The notes under the pieces were generated by a model. It did no database searches. It saw only the letters and a program-made list of their open reading frames with translations, and was not told the origin of the DNA. A program made the translations under genes and the position numbers. Below are positions 24,471 to 36,818 of a stretch of 62,770 nucleotides of DNA, one piece after another. Each line of letters begins with the position of its first letter. Within the stretch, counting starts at the first letter, position 1. The DNA is from Geosiphon pyriformis (lineage: Eukaryota > Glomeromycota > Glomeromycetes > Archaeosporales > Geosiphonaceae): positions 325,614 through 388,383 of the forward strand of contig JAAOMT010000706.1 in NCBI GenBank assembly GCA_016748015.1, in the 5' to 3' direction.

Positions 24471-25417
24471 TTAAGCATTGCTACTATTTCCTGCATGATC
24501 TCCAGAGAGAATCAAAGCCCGGAGAAAAATTCCCCAAGCCCCATTTTCATCTCTATCCGTTACAGTCTTACAATTTCGGCATTTATATATCGCAGATCCT
24601 CCGATGTTTTGAATGTTTCCAGACCAACTACAAGTCTTGGACGTATAAGCTTCATTTTGGATAATAACATGAATCCCTAATTCCTCTGCTTTGGCTATTA
24701 AACGTTGTCAAAATCGATAGTGTGCTCAGCCAAGCATTTTTCGAACAGTGGAATGATGATCTGTGAATTTCATTTTGCAGGTGTTTAATTTTTCGTTGCA
24801 TACATGCTATTGCTTTATCAAGCCTTTTAGCTTTCTTCTTTTTGCGTTTAGAAGTTGATTGTATCAACTTGTTTTTTTTTGATATTAAATTGTCCATGCA
24901 AATGCAAATACGAATAATACGTCCAATATCTTGTTGACCAATTTTACCTATTCCTTTAGTAGGAGAATACCATGTAAAAGGTGTATGAATGCCAGGATCA
25001 ATAGAGACTGCATGTATAAATCTATCCACTTGGGTTTCATGGACTTGTTTTTCTATCTCATAAACCCAGGTAAACTTCCACTCATTAGTTTTCCGAAAAT
25101 AAATAAGTTTGCTATTACATGTACTTTTGTGTAGAAAGAGCCATTTGTTGTTTTTGTGCTTTGTTTAAAATGTAAAGGCCATAATGAATGTTTATTATTA
25201 TTTGGGCTAGAAATAAGCTTGTATGAATGTGGATATTGATATATTGATGAACTGTAACAAAAAAACGATTCCAAAAAGATTTACTAAAATTTTGGTGTAA
25301 TGCTTCACAAGAACAAAAAGAAAGATGATGTATTGGTGTATTTTTGTTGTCACCGTATATTATTTTTAATATCTTTATTTCGTGCTTGATTACTGCATTA
25401 AAAGCAATCTCATCCAT
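24471..25417 (-). pseudogene. Broken Fanzor (eukaryotic TnpB-like RNA-guided nuclease) gene
   Basis: Three minus-strand blocks in different frames line up as one TnpB/Fanzor protein. The N-terminal block starts MDEIAFNAVIKHEIK at 25417. The RuvC-I block reads SIDPGIHTPFTWYSPTKG near 25.0 kb, followed by a Lys-rich helix and IKHLQNEIHR. The C-terminal block has the zinc-finger and RuvC-III region YTSKTCSWSGNIQN, YKCRNC and DRDENGAWGIFL, ending at a TAA at 24471-24473. Lesions include a frameshift near 25115-25145, loss of the RuvC-II glutamate region after the IHR helix, two in-frame TGA codons near 24700-24735, and one zinc-finger Cys replaced by Ser. In intact relatives this protein uses a short RNA to cut DNA. 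The copy is dead. I see no flanking inverted repeats. Confidence 0.75.
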
Positions 25418-25791
25418 TGTTTTAAGAGTTGTTTTTGAAAATGGTTTGAATATGTTTTAATTAATAATGTACAATGAAGAGTATTTTTTGTTTTTTGGCA
25501 TTTGTTATAGATTGTTATTATTATTTTTGCTTTTTAGTTTCTATGTTTCAATTGTATTTTATTCATTATTTTTGTATTCTATTATTAATGGCAAGAATAT
25601 TTTTGGTCAATTCATATTTACTAAAGATTGATTTGTTAATGAAGACCATAAATTTTGCAAATTAAAAAACAAAACATATTGGAAAAAGTTGAAACAGCAG
25701 TATCAATCAAAATAATCACAATTCTTAAAATTATTTTGCAACTTGTTATTCCAATAGGGTCTTAAACAGCAGTTTTTATTGTTTAATAATA

Positions 25792-25830
<39 letters not shown>

Positions 25831-26776
25831 TTTAAATAATATTAGCTGTTTTTATTATGTTAATAAATTTTAGAATACAAAAAAATTTAATATAATTTTT
25901 TAAATACTAATATTATTTTTTGTGTTTTTAGTGTAAAACAAAAACATTTTTTCAAACAATACAACAATTTTTTATTTAATTTTCAACTTAAAAACTCTTT
26001 AATAATATCAAATTAAATATTAATTTCAAAAAATTGAAATATGAGATTTTATTAAAATAAACAAATTATAAAATAATAACAATTTCTAATATTTATCTTA
26101 AAAAATTTAATAAAAAATTTAATTTGTTAAAATTAATATTTACAGTTTAAAATTATTATGTATAATTTTTTTTAATTTAATAAGTGAAGTTTAACTACTA
26201 TCTAATACATAAAACCAAACTAAAAAATTTAAACTAAATATGATTTACATAGTTGTTACATATAACTACCCACTTAGACCAAATAAAACAATACTATATA
26301 CTTAAATTAACAATAATTTTATCTTTTAAACCAAAAAAAAAAGGCACAAATTATGTCAACCAAAACTAACTGTAAAAAATTTAAAAACTTTTAACAATTA
26401 AATTATTTTATTTGACAAATAAACTGGCAATTTACAAAACAAACCAAATATTATACTATTATTATTAACCAAATTAATACTTTTTATATCAATTTTATAC
26501 TTAGTTTTAAGAAACCAAATTTTTGAATAATACTATTTTACCAAATACTTCATAAATTCAACAACAGCCAAAATTGTCTTTTTTCTATTTTTAAAAATTG
26601 ACACAACTTTTAAAAACTATTTTTTCAAAATAAAACTTTTATAAATTATAACATATAAACTTATATTTGAGACATATAAAGATAGCATTTATAATATAGC
26701 AAAAATAACAGAAATATAAATACCAGTCAATAACATTCAATAATTAGAAAATTCTAACAATAATTTTTTATGAATA
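25418..26776. other. AT-rich gene-free stretch
   Basis: The sequence is AT-rich with no credible coding frame or RNA gene. A TAA-type microsatellite occupies about 25786-25831. The frame at 25474-25665 is hydrophobic and Phe/Tyr-rich but lacks any motif and is probably chance. Confidence 0.5.
25786..25831. repeat. (AAT)n microsatellite
   Basis: A run of aat units with one agt interruption near its left end. Confidence 0.9.
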
Positions 26777-26858
26777 TTATGGTGCAGATCATTTATAGTC
26801 ATCAAACAATTTATATAATTTTAAATTGTATCTAGTCTTCCAATTTTAATAATATTAA

Positions 26859-26921
26859 AAAACTAAACCGTAAATATGTTAGATTAAGTTCTTCTCTTTC
26901 ACATTTACGGTTTAATTTTTT
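26859..26921. repeat. Short inverted repeat (hairpin)
   Basis: AAACCGTAAATATG and CATTTACGGTTT face each other across a loop of about 20 bases, with complementary A/T tracts extending the stem. Function unknown. Confidence 0.6.
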
Positions 26922-27118
26922 GAATTATATTATAATTTATAAAGTTATTAAAGTTTAAAATTAGCCACTTTTATTATTAATCTTTAATTTTCGGATGCCG
27001 ATCAATCAGATTTTAGCCAATCAGCAATCACTAAAGTCACGTCACCACGTGATAAATCATCGAAGTATTATCATTTTCAGAAAGGCTTTCAATTAATATT
27101 AATCTAATCTTTAGATGG

Positions 27119-27829
27119 TCACTTTTTTATAAAGATATAATATCTCTCGGCCTGCGTGTCTTCTGCTGGTGACACGGCACCATTAACCATGAATATTCCA
27201 TTCACACCACCACCATATTCGGTTGTCATTATTGGAACAGAAACCCAGATATCAATATTGTTTACACCAGGCGTCAAAGAAATCGTAAAAGTACTATGAG
27301 CGATTGTCGGAGAATTTGGGAATGTCATTTGCGCTCTATTTGTAACCTTGCGTTATTATAATGTGGATACTTACTTTGAATTCACAAATAACCTTTCAAT
27401 GACTATAATGTTGCGTTTCAAAGAATTGCTTGGATCTAAGAGATATACGAAATCCCCTGTAATAAAGATTTCTGGTTAAATTTAATATTTGAATGATGAA
27501 TTATACCAAAGAGAAATATAACGACTAAAATACCTATCGTGTATTCGACCGAATCATGATCTAGTTTTAAAATTGGTTTCCTAGGTTGTAAAAGGAATTT
27601 CGATTGTTGAATATTTCAACAACTTATTAGAATGTGATATATAATAGCTTATCACAATAATCAAGAAACTTACATCAGTTGGTGTTAATTTAGGGGAATC
27701 AGATTGGAATTGAAAGATCTTTGGCTTTATCTTGATTGAGAAAACTGAAGTTGTCTTAAAGCCCATAACCTTGAATAGCTCTTTTTTTGTTAGTGTTGTA
27801 CATTTTCTAACGAGTTCGTTTTGATGCAA
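27119..27829 (-). CDS. Small multi-exon hypothetical protein
   Basis: The 3' part is well defined by splice sites: exon 27580-27534, exon 27456-27375 and exon 27335-27119 join in phase. They read KPILKLDHDSVEYTIG, then GDFVYLLDPSNSLKR, then TFTISLTPGVNNIDIWVSV and the C-terminus AERYYIFIKK. An upstream block at 27829-27674 (ending SDSPKLTPTD before a GTAAGT donor) probably belongs to it, but its phase does not match the next exon, so the 5' end is unresolved or damaged. The TLTPGVNNIDI-type segment looks like a beta-rich domain. I do not recognise the family. The 39-base last intron is unusually short. Confidence 0.5.
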
Positions 27830-30800
27830 AAAATGTATGAAACGTATTAGTTCAAGTAGATAAAACCCAGATTTTTTTGTAAAAGCCTAATAAACTTCTT
27901 ACTTATAAATAATATATTAAAAACACATGTATATTAACCAATAAAATTTAATTATATAAATAAAAACACGTGAAGATCGTCATTTAAAATTTCGGACTGA
28001 TCTACATTTTTGATGATTATAAATGGTTTGCACCATAGTATTTTTAAAACAAGTAAATATGTGATTTGGTATTTCTATCTTTTTATATAATAAACACAAA
28101 ACATCAGAATAAGTTTTGTTATATAATTTTTTTTAATTGCTATTAGCAGCTTTTTATGTACTGTTTTTATCAAATACATATACAAATTGGCTGAAATTCT
28201 GCTAGTAAACTTAAACAATATATGTAAATTAAAGTATTATATTTGTAAAATCAAAAACTAGTCCATTTTCTAAATTAACAAGTCAGAAATTATATTATGA
28301 CTAGAATCAACTTTTATTAAGTACTACAAATAATTTATATAAATTGTAAACAAAATAATAAGTATTACCAAACACTACTATTTTTTTAGTCATAATGAAA
28401 TATTAATATATACTATTTGACAAAAAATAAGAAGAATAAGCAGTTTTTCTTGTTAACAAATTAGTTCTGTTATTATTTAAAATTCTTAAATAGCTCTTAA
28501 TCTTTAACTACTTAATTAAAAGATTTTTACTTCTAATTAAATTAAAAATATGTTTTTTTTCTATTCAACAATAATTACAAAAGTTTAGTATAACAAAACC
28601 CAACTTAAAAGCACATATATCAATAGTTTTTTGGCTATTCAAGTATAAAACCACTATACAAAAAGCTGGTACATATTTTAAAACCAAAGCAACTGTCTGT
28701 AATTTGGCTATTATAGAGAATAAAAATTTATATATACTAATACTAATATCTATGTTTACAATTAAAAAATATATAGCAGTTCTACTAATCATCTTTGCAA
28801 AATTCAAACTATTTAAAAAATCATTTATATATGTTTTAATAGTATTTGTTTAAATTTTAAGCAAATATTTACATACTTCAGAAAACTTTTCAGATTTCAA
28901 AATATCTAAACTGTATAACCTATCAAATTGGTCAAAGTCAGCATTAATAAAACTATTATTATACAAAAAATTTGATATTAACTTAAATCAAAAAGACACT
29001 AGTTTTTTTGGATTTAATTTTTTTATCTACAAAATGTTTTCTGGTTTATAATAATGTTTTTTTATTCAAGAGTTTGTTCCTAAATACAATTTTAAACTTT
29101 TTTAAAGAACAAACTAAATTATAATACAAATACTTTTCCAAAATAATTAATATTGGAAATTCACTAGAATAATAAAGTACATTTGGCAAATTGTTTATTA
29201 GAAATAAATTGTTTTTCAAAAACAGTCTTACTATCTTAGCCAAAAAATTGTTTACAAAACTGATTTACAACTTAACAAAATACTATAAAAGATTTAATAA
29301 AGCCCATTCCAAAATCTGCAAATCTGCAAATCTGTAATTAAAAAGCTACTTAAAAATATTTGCAGTATTAAAAAAAACAATTACTGCAGTCAACTTTTTT
29401 TTAGCTTGTACTTGCTCAAAAGTTTTCAACTTATACAAAGAAAAATAATGTAAAGTATTATTAGAAAAATTTTATGACAAATTGGTCTTTGACTTAAAAC
29501 TCTTCCTAATTATAACATTTTACTTATAACATATATTTATTGAAATAAAACTAAACTGTAAGTAATAACTAACTATTAATTACAAAACTATTAATACTAA
29601 ATATAAGAATTGTTTATTAGTAATTATTTTTCTTAATATTATATTATTAAAAAACCAGAGATTAAAATGAATTTTAACTATACTTGGCTTTAACAGCTTT
29701 TTAGTTAACAAAAAAAATTTTAAATATCTGTGCAATTTACTCTTTTTAGCAATTGAAATCAGTAAGCTACTAATTTTTAAAAAAGCTGTTTTTATATCTT
29801 GATTGATAAAAATAACCACTGTTTTTTTATTATTAATTGAAATATTATTAATTCTAAAAAATTTGCTAGCTATATCCAAAATATATTGCATAATAGCTTA
29901 ACTACTTTTAATTCAAATTATATTATCAACAAAGACACTTGTAATAAAAAATAATGTTTTTTCTCCAATGTTTTTTATTTTATCAGTTTTGGCTATAAAT
30001 CTAGTATTAATTTAATACTTATATAAACATTTATGTTTCTTAACTTTACACAAGAAAAAGTTATAAAAAATCTTCCAAAAAAAAGACAAAAAAACTTCAA
30101 TTTAATTCTATTTGTTATGTATTTTATAATTTTTTAAAAACCCAAAATTAGTTATTATTCTATTTACTCTTTTTTTATGTATATTGCCAAAAAATTTAAT
30201 AAACTAGTTACATATTTTAATGTATTGCAGATTAGTTTTCAAATAATGTCATTTAATTCAATTATATGCTTTACATATATTCTATAATACTAATCAAAGC
30301 TTTTTGTTTTTTTTCAGAGCATTTTTAATTACTGAACCAACAGTAAATACAAGAAATTGAATCAAAGTACTTCTTAAAACCAAAAAATTATCACCCTAAA
30401 GAACATCAAATTTCTTACAAGCCAATAAAATCTAATCTAAAAAAATCTTGAATAGGATCTTTTTAACAGTTTTAATTAGTGCAATAGATTAAGTATTTGT
30501 CAAAATGCTATTTTATTTATAAGACTTAGAGATTATTAAAACTCATACTTTCTTTTGAACAATTAGAATATTATTAAAAACCAGGCAAAAGTTTATTAAA
30601 ACTAATATGTATTTTATTACTATATTATTATAATGCTTTAAAGCTCATTAAATATATCAAACAGATTAATAGTTTTGCTATTAAGCAGATTTTTAATTAC
30701 TAAAACCAACTTATTTATGCTAATTACTTTTATTACCTCCAAAAAAACAGTATTATTTACATATTTCAAAAGTGTATATTAATAAAACTACTGATTGAAC

Positions 30801-30959
30801 AGTTCTAGAAACACAATTTGCTTCTTTATTTAATTTTTTATAATTTTGTTAACTCCAAGCATTATCTTACCTAACTTCAAAATCAACTTTTTTCTTATTA
30901 ATAAATAATCAAAAACTATTTTACAAAAAGATTTTTTTAAAATATTCTTTATTATGTGT
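27830..30959. other. AT-rich stretch with probable transposon relics
   Basis: The sequence has long A/T runs and dense stops. Minus-strand frames at 28565-28807, 29046-29243 and 29580-29891 are Leu/Ile/Lys/Asn-rich without any motif, so I do not call them genes. The base composition suggests old repeat DNA like that at 6.3-12 kb. Confidence 0.5.
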
Positions 30960-31916
30960 TGTTACCAGTAGAACTTTAGCTATTAATTAGCATAAAATTA
31001 TTCTCATAATTTCTATTATTAATTAACTATATTATTATCATTTTAATTATCACTTATTATTTAACCAAATTATCAAATATTATTATTTAATTAATAATCT
31101 GATTTGTATTATAGAAATTAAGATGATTAAATTACACAATACTCTAAACCATTTAATATAGTCAAAATTCGCCGAAATTGATGAAAATTTGCCAAAATAA
31201 TCAATAGTTTGTAGAAATAACTTGTAGTTTACTAAAATGTATTTTTAGTTCACTGAAATTAGAGCAAAAAAAAAGTGTAAGTTCAAAGACTAGTATTACA
31301 ACAAATTGTATAAAAAAAGAGCTTCTCTCTTCAAGAAAATATATCTTATTATAGTATCTTATTTTAGATATCTTAATCAAAACAAATCATCTTGTATACT
31401 TCCTTAAAAATCAAATAAAAATCAAATATTTGAAAATTAAATTCTTAATTATTATACTTGAAATTCACAAAAAAAACTTAACTAACATTTTGAAATTAAT
31501 TAACTACCAATTTCAATAATCTGTTAATAACTCCAGACCTGAATAAAAAACGTTTTTTTTGACAAAATTTTATTATTTTTACATTTCTTTTTTTTTCTTA
31601 TTATAATCATTAGGATAGTCTACAGATGAGATTTCTGTAGAAAAGTTAACTTTTACAGCAAAGTAACTACACACTTTTAGTGAGCTTCCAAACAAGCAAT
31701 TCCTGAGAAAAAGTTGATGTTTACTACAATATAACTACATAAAGTAATTGGGACAGAATTGGCCATTCCACTTATAAGCCCAGCAGTTCAAATTATAAAA
31801 GATAATTTGAAGATAAATTCAGTTATTAGAGGTTTAACTACTTCTTTTAGTCATAAATTCACAGCAAACAGACATTAACAACATTCAAAAAAAGAGACCA
31901 AAAACTTCCAGTAACA
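30960..31916 (+). repeat. B 5' LTR
   Basis: It starts TGTTACCAGTAG and ends CCAGTAACA. It is about 957 bases and is followed by the primer site tttggtgctcttttatag. It aligns with the C LTR at 58567-59550 in the same orientation. Confidence 0.9.
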
Positions 31917-31956
31917 TTTGGTGCTCTTTTATAGAAATAATACAGCAATAACAACT

Positions 31957-33600
31957 TCAAAGTAGCAACCACACCAGACATAACAACTTTAGAGTATTAT
32001 CAGTCAATTTACACTCACTGCAAACAAAGATTCAACATCCAAGACGGAATTGAAATTTTCAAGAAATTACTATACCAATACATTGAAAATCACATCAACA
32101 ATTATCTTTTTGAAAATTACAACATTTCAAAAGTTAAAAACAATCTCTACAATAATTTAGTACACTATTTACAATTGGAAACTAAAGACCTTAACAGTGA
32201 AACACTTGGCACTTATTTTCAAGAACTTAACTTTAACATTATTTAATATTGTAAAAAAAAATACTCAGTACAGTCCAAATACTCTTTTGACTTTAAATTA
32301 AAACCAGAAAACAGCAAAAGTAAAAAACAGAAAAGAAAAACATCTCAAATTAGTCATACAACTCACAACACACCAAAAACAACTGCAAAATACTTGTAAA
32401 CACCTAAACAAAGAACCAGTGTCAAATTACCACTTTCTATTACACCATTTTCAATTTCACTTACTTAACCACAAACACCAAATTCATTTTTTATCCAGTT
32501 CTCAAAACTAAAAGATTTTCAGTTACTTAAAAGTTCTATTTAATAGCAAAAACCAATATTAACCAGCACCAATCTTTTTGATTACTTGGAAAAAAATCAA
32601 AACAATCATTTAAAGAACCTAGAAAGTGAAAAAACCAAATCAGAACAAGAAAAAACTACCAAAAACAAAAAAAAATAGCAACTGCATATATTGCAAAAAT
32701 TTCTGAATTTACTAATAAAAATAATAATATCAGTTCTCAAGAATGACTTGACAAAGTTCAAAAAATAATACCAGTTCTTAAAAATGACTTGACAAAGTTC
32801 AGAAAGCAGAAGATATAAATAGATAGAATACAGCAAGAATGCTTAAAGCAATTTCATATTTCCTCTAAAAAACAGCAGAAGAATGGTTTGAAAATATAAA
32901 TGAACTATTTGAAAACTGGCAAGAATTAAAAGCTGCTTTTTTACAACAATTCATTGACAAAAACATCTTTATTACTCTTCAAAATTGCTTTTACAATATC
33001 AAACAAGAAACATCTGAAACTGTCATGATCTATCTTGAGAGATTTAATAAACTTCTTAGATGAATTTGACAATTAAAAACCAATGACTACTATTCTAATG
33101 CCCAGATTCTGAATTAATTTATTGCAAGATTAAAAGATAAATTAATCAAAAAAGTTTATCCACATGCCCTAGCAGACTTAACAACAACTATTAGATATAC
33201 AAAGAACTATAAAATAGCAATAGAAGAAATAAACTATATCAAACTTGTGAATTTTGCTATTGAAAAAACCAGCTCAGTAGCAAAAGAAAAAATTGACCAA
33301 CTCACAAAAAAAGTTAAGAACTATTTCACCAACTAACAATAACAGCAACAATCACAAAGATATTAACTATCTCAATAATGCAATCAAAACAACTATTTTT
33401 TATTATCTAACAACCAACTACAAAGTTGTTATTATTGTGGAATTTCAGAACATTAGAAATGAGATTGTAGAAAAATGCAAAGAGACCAACAAAACAGGAA
33501 TAATTAACGTTATTCCCAACATTAACAGTCTTATTACCAATCTCTACTACCAGCATATCACTTATCAAGACCACAGTATTAAAACAACTATTACTAACTA
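31957..33600 (+). pseudogene. B gag polyprotein
   Basis: The text encodes the family gag: TTLEYYQSIYTHCKQ near 31990, IENHINNYLFENYNIS near 32090, and capsid-like blocks near 32880-33060 (LETNDYYS-like after two TGA codons at 33061 and 33067). The open frame starts at GTA (KVATTPDI), again without ATG. Dozens of stops, many at positions that are CAA or CGA in other copies, mark it as dead. Confidence 0.8.
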
Positions 33601-33866
33601 GTCTTATAACCAATACAACAGCAATCTCTACAGGTTCAACAATATCACCCATTATTTGTACAACAATATTAAATACTTGCCCAAAGATTGGTTCAATAAA
33701 ACCAATTTATCTTTCAGAACAATTTCTTAACAAACAACAACAGATTTAACTCTAACAACTAATTAGTTTCTCAAAATCCTATTTAGCAAAAACCCAGTTA
33801 CTATTACACTCAACTCAGTTATCTTACAATGCCAAAAAAAATTGGATTTTTAACAAACTGCATTTT

Positions 33867-35170
33867 TTGAAGGTAAAGCTACAGCACCAAGATCAAATCC
33901 TTCCAACAATACTATTTCACCAGCCCAAATTGCTCAAAATGCCAATCTCTCAAATATATTTCCATTCAAATTTGAAGCCAATAAATTACCATTCTTGTTT
34001 AGTAATGCAGCAATTAATGAGCAAAAAGCAATTACTGCTATATATACTAAAGCTGAAATAAAAAAAAACAAATATACTTGATCTTAGACAATGGATCTGC
34101 TAGAAGCATTATTACTTACCAATTAATACAACAACTCAATCAAACTGTTAACAGATTTGCCCAAACAGTTATTGTCACTACAGATAATATAAAAAAGACT
34201 CCAATAAAAAAAATTGACAACTTTCTATTTACCATTGATGGAATTACTATTCCAATCAAAGTTTTAGTCATAGATGCATCCCAATATTAAGCTCTTATCA
34301 GAAACAATTGGTTTCTCAAGGCCAATACAAATCTAGATTGAAAAACCCAAGAACTAAAAATTTCATACCAAAGACAATACACCAGAGTACCTGCCATCTG
34401 TGGTATTTTTAATAAACAATCTAAAAAAACCACAGTGTTTGAATTTGAAAAGGAGAAAGAAATGCCAATTATTGAAACATATATGGCTCTTGGATTAACA
34501 TTTAATTGGGCTGAAAAGACAAAACAAAAAATTTTTGAAGAAACCAGAAGATGAAATATTGTTCAATACTTTATATCAAAACCACAAAAACAACCACTTT
34601 ACATTCCACTTAAATGTAAAGATTGCAAAAAAAAACTTTTATCAATGGAAGCATACATATCTTCAGAAGAAGAATACAAAACACACATCTATTATTTTTG
34701 CAAAGCATGCCATAAAGAATGATTTAAATACTCCAAACAAAGTGAAAAATAGGATAACACTCTTTGTCTTATATGTGGAGATATGTTATCAAAAGAGTAC
34801 AACTGGATTGATGTTGCAATGATAGGAGGAGTATGTAACCAAACCTGCCAATATGTCTTTTCAATCTTGAAAAAAGTCAAAAAAAGAACATTCTTTGATA
34901 CAGCATACAATAGTGCTTTTAACAAACTCTAATATTACTCTTATAATGCTGAAATGATCTTTGATTTAGCAATAGCTTTAATTAATAGAGCCATACAAAA
35001 AGATGTTTGCTAAATAAAAAAAGCTAAATATATTGAATACATTATAGAATTAGCTGAATTCAACTATGAAGATAAAGTGGAAACATATCATTAAATTACA
35101 AGTTATATTTATCCAATCCAAAAAGCTCAAATTCAATAATTAGAGCAAATAAACATTCAATTGTGTAAAG
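33867..35170 (+). pseudogene. B protease and Cys-rich module
   Basis: The protease segment at 34078 reads LDNGSARSIITYQL, with the D-S-G triplet changed to DNG. The Cys-rich module follows at 34600-34900 (KCKDCKKKLLSM, CKACHKE, LCLICGDMLS-like, GGVCNQTCQYV). Both are broken by stops. Confidence 0.75.
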
Positions 35171-35602
35171 AATACATTATGTCTTGTAATGACAAATGAT
35201 GTCCAGAATGCTATGCTCTTAGCATTTTTTTGTTCAGTGAAAATGACCAGAAGAAAATCAAGTTTGAAGAATATAAGCAAGAAGAAAAAATTACAACAAC
35301 TTCAATCTATCTCACTGAGAATCAACCAGTCCTACAACTTAAATATTTCAACAACAATGGTTAAGAAATCAAGCCAGAAAAAGCCCACAATATAAATGTT
35401 AAATATGATCTATGATACTCAAGAAAAGATACTTTGGTTCTCTAACCAAAATTTTTAACAAAAATCAATCTCAGAATTGCCCTCAAAATTTCACCAGGAG
35501 TAATGGTTCAAATTGCTTCCAAATTATTATTGGCAAGCAAAAAAATTAATGTTAAAGAAGGAGTTATAGATGCAGGATATACTGGAGACATCATTATTAT
35601 AC

Positions 35603-36288
35603 TGTTACAGATTGGAGTAACAAGCTAACAGATAGCAAGGAAGAACAGGATTGTAGAGTGATGAAAATAATCAAAGGAGATTCAACTTCAATGAGCAAAT
35701 TGAATGAGTATGGATTCAATGTGCAAGATCAGTCTCATAAAATATCTCAGTCGCTATTCTTTTCAAAGGTAACTGAAAAATCTGAAGGTAGAAAGATAGT
35801 CCATACTGTCAAGAATTGATCACCACTAGTATAATTTTATGTCTCACATTGGCGCTCTTAGAATTCAATATCAGGTATCAACTTGTGCTTTTCAGTTATA
35901 TTTATTCAAATAATCTTTAAATGCTACAACTATATATGTCAGGAAAAGGCCAACAAGTAATCTTTTATCCAAAAAATGTTCAGATATTTGAAGGTAGGAA
36001 AAGAGAAATTAGCAATAAGAGAATGTTTGAGATGGAAGTTTGTTATTTTATTTCTTTGATTGTCTTGATTCCTTACATTGATATTTTTCTACAGTTAAGA
36101 GACTTATTATTTATATATCTATTGAAAGTGGTTAATGACCAGGTCAATGATCAGGTCAATGATCAGGTCAACAGTCAGGTTATTGATCAGGTCAATGATT
36201 ACTATTTAAAAATAGGATGGCTAATTATATGACATCAGTGGTTAATACATGTGATAACTAATAAAAACTATGAGTTTCAATCATAACA
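35603..36288 (+). mobile_element. Solo LTR of a third family inside B
   Basis: The 686-base insert starts TGTTACAG and ends CATAACA, and is flanked by ATAC at 35599-35602 and 36289-36292. Removing it restores the dUTPase text found in A2. It matches neither the A nor the E LTR. A 12-base tandem repeat sits at 36136-36200. Orientation is arbitrary because no coding region remains. Confidence 0.85.
36136..36200. repeat. 12-bp tandem repeat (caggtcaatgat)n
   Basis: About five units of caggtcaatgat, slightly diverged, inside the solo LTR. Confidence 0.85.
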
Positions 36289-36818
36289 ATACTACAGAAT
36301 AAAACTGAAAAACCATTCAGAATAAAACATGCTAAAAAAATTGTTTAAGCAATTTACCTACTCTTAATTAACATTTCAGAGTTACAATCAATTAATAACA
36401 GAGAACAATTGGGCAAAAGCAAAAGAAAAATACAAGGTTTTGGTTTAACTAAACAATTCACAGTTTCAGTAAACATAGCTTTCAATGCACAGAATAAATC
36501 TTACCAGATTCTTTAACTTTTCCAACCAATTATCATATTATCTTTTGAAGAACATTACGAGATTTACATTTGCTTAAAATCTACTACCACCCAACAAATC
36601 TTTGAATCTAATGAACAAATCTGTTTAAAGCATGAAATTTTAATACCAAACATTTATATTTCCAAAGAAATAAAAAAATTTCAAGTTACATTTTACAATC
36701 TCAACAATTACTCTATTGTTTTATTAAATAAATTAGAAATTGAAATCATATATAGCAATATCTTTTAAAATGAAAATCCTTAAATTGTCTTTAATTTCAT
36801 CAAAATTGTAAGACATAC

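Larger units (their letters stand above)
26777..28039. repeat. Segment bounded by an imperfect ~29-bp inverted repeat
   Basis: The left end at 26777-26806 reads attatggtgcagatcattta followed by tagtcatcaaa. The right end at 28011-28039 is its inverse with about four mismatches (complement reads actatggtgcaaaccattta and then taatcatca). The segment holds the small gene at 27119-27829. The repeats could be terminal inverted repeats of a non-autonomous DNA transposon, or two copies of a dispersed repeat in opposite orientation. I could not define a target-site duplication. Confidence 0.4.
35400..36480 (+). pseudogene. B dUTPase domain, split by a solo LTR
   Basis: Motif 1 appears degraded near 35400 (KYDLWYSRKDTLV; A2 has TGYDLRYPGKDT). 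The motif 3 region reads GVIDAGYTGDIIII up to 35602. The frame resumes after the inserted LTR at 36289 with FRIKHAKKIV and IQGFGLTK near 36430. The inserted LTR proves loss of function. Confidence 0.75.

Noticed and set aside
36121-36200. CRISPR-like array
   Set aside because: The units are adjacent 12-base repeats without spacers, inside a solo LTR.
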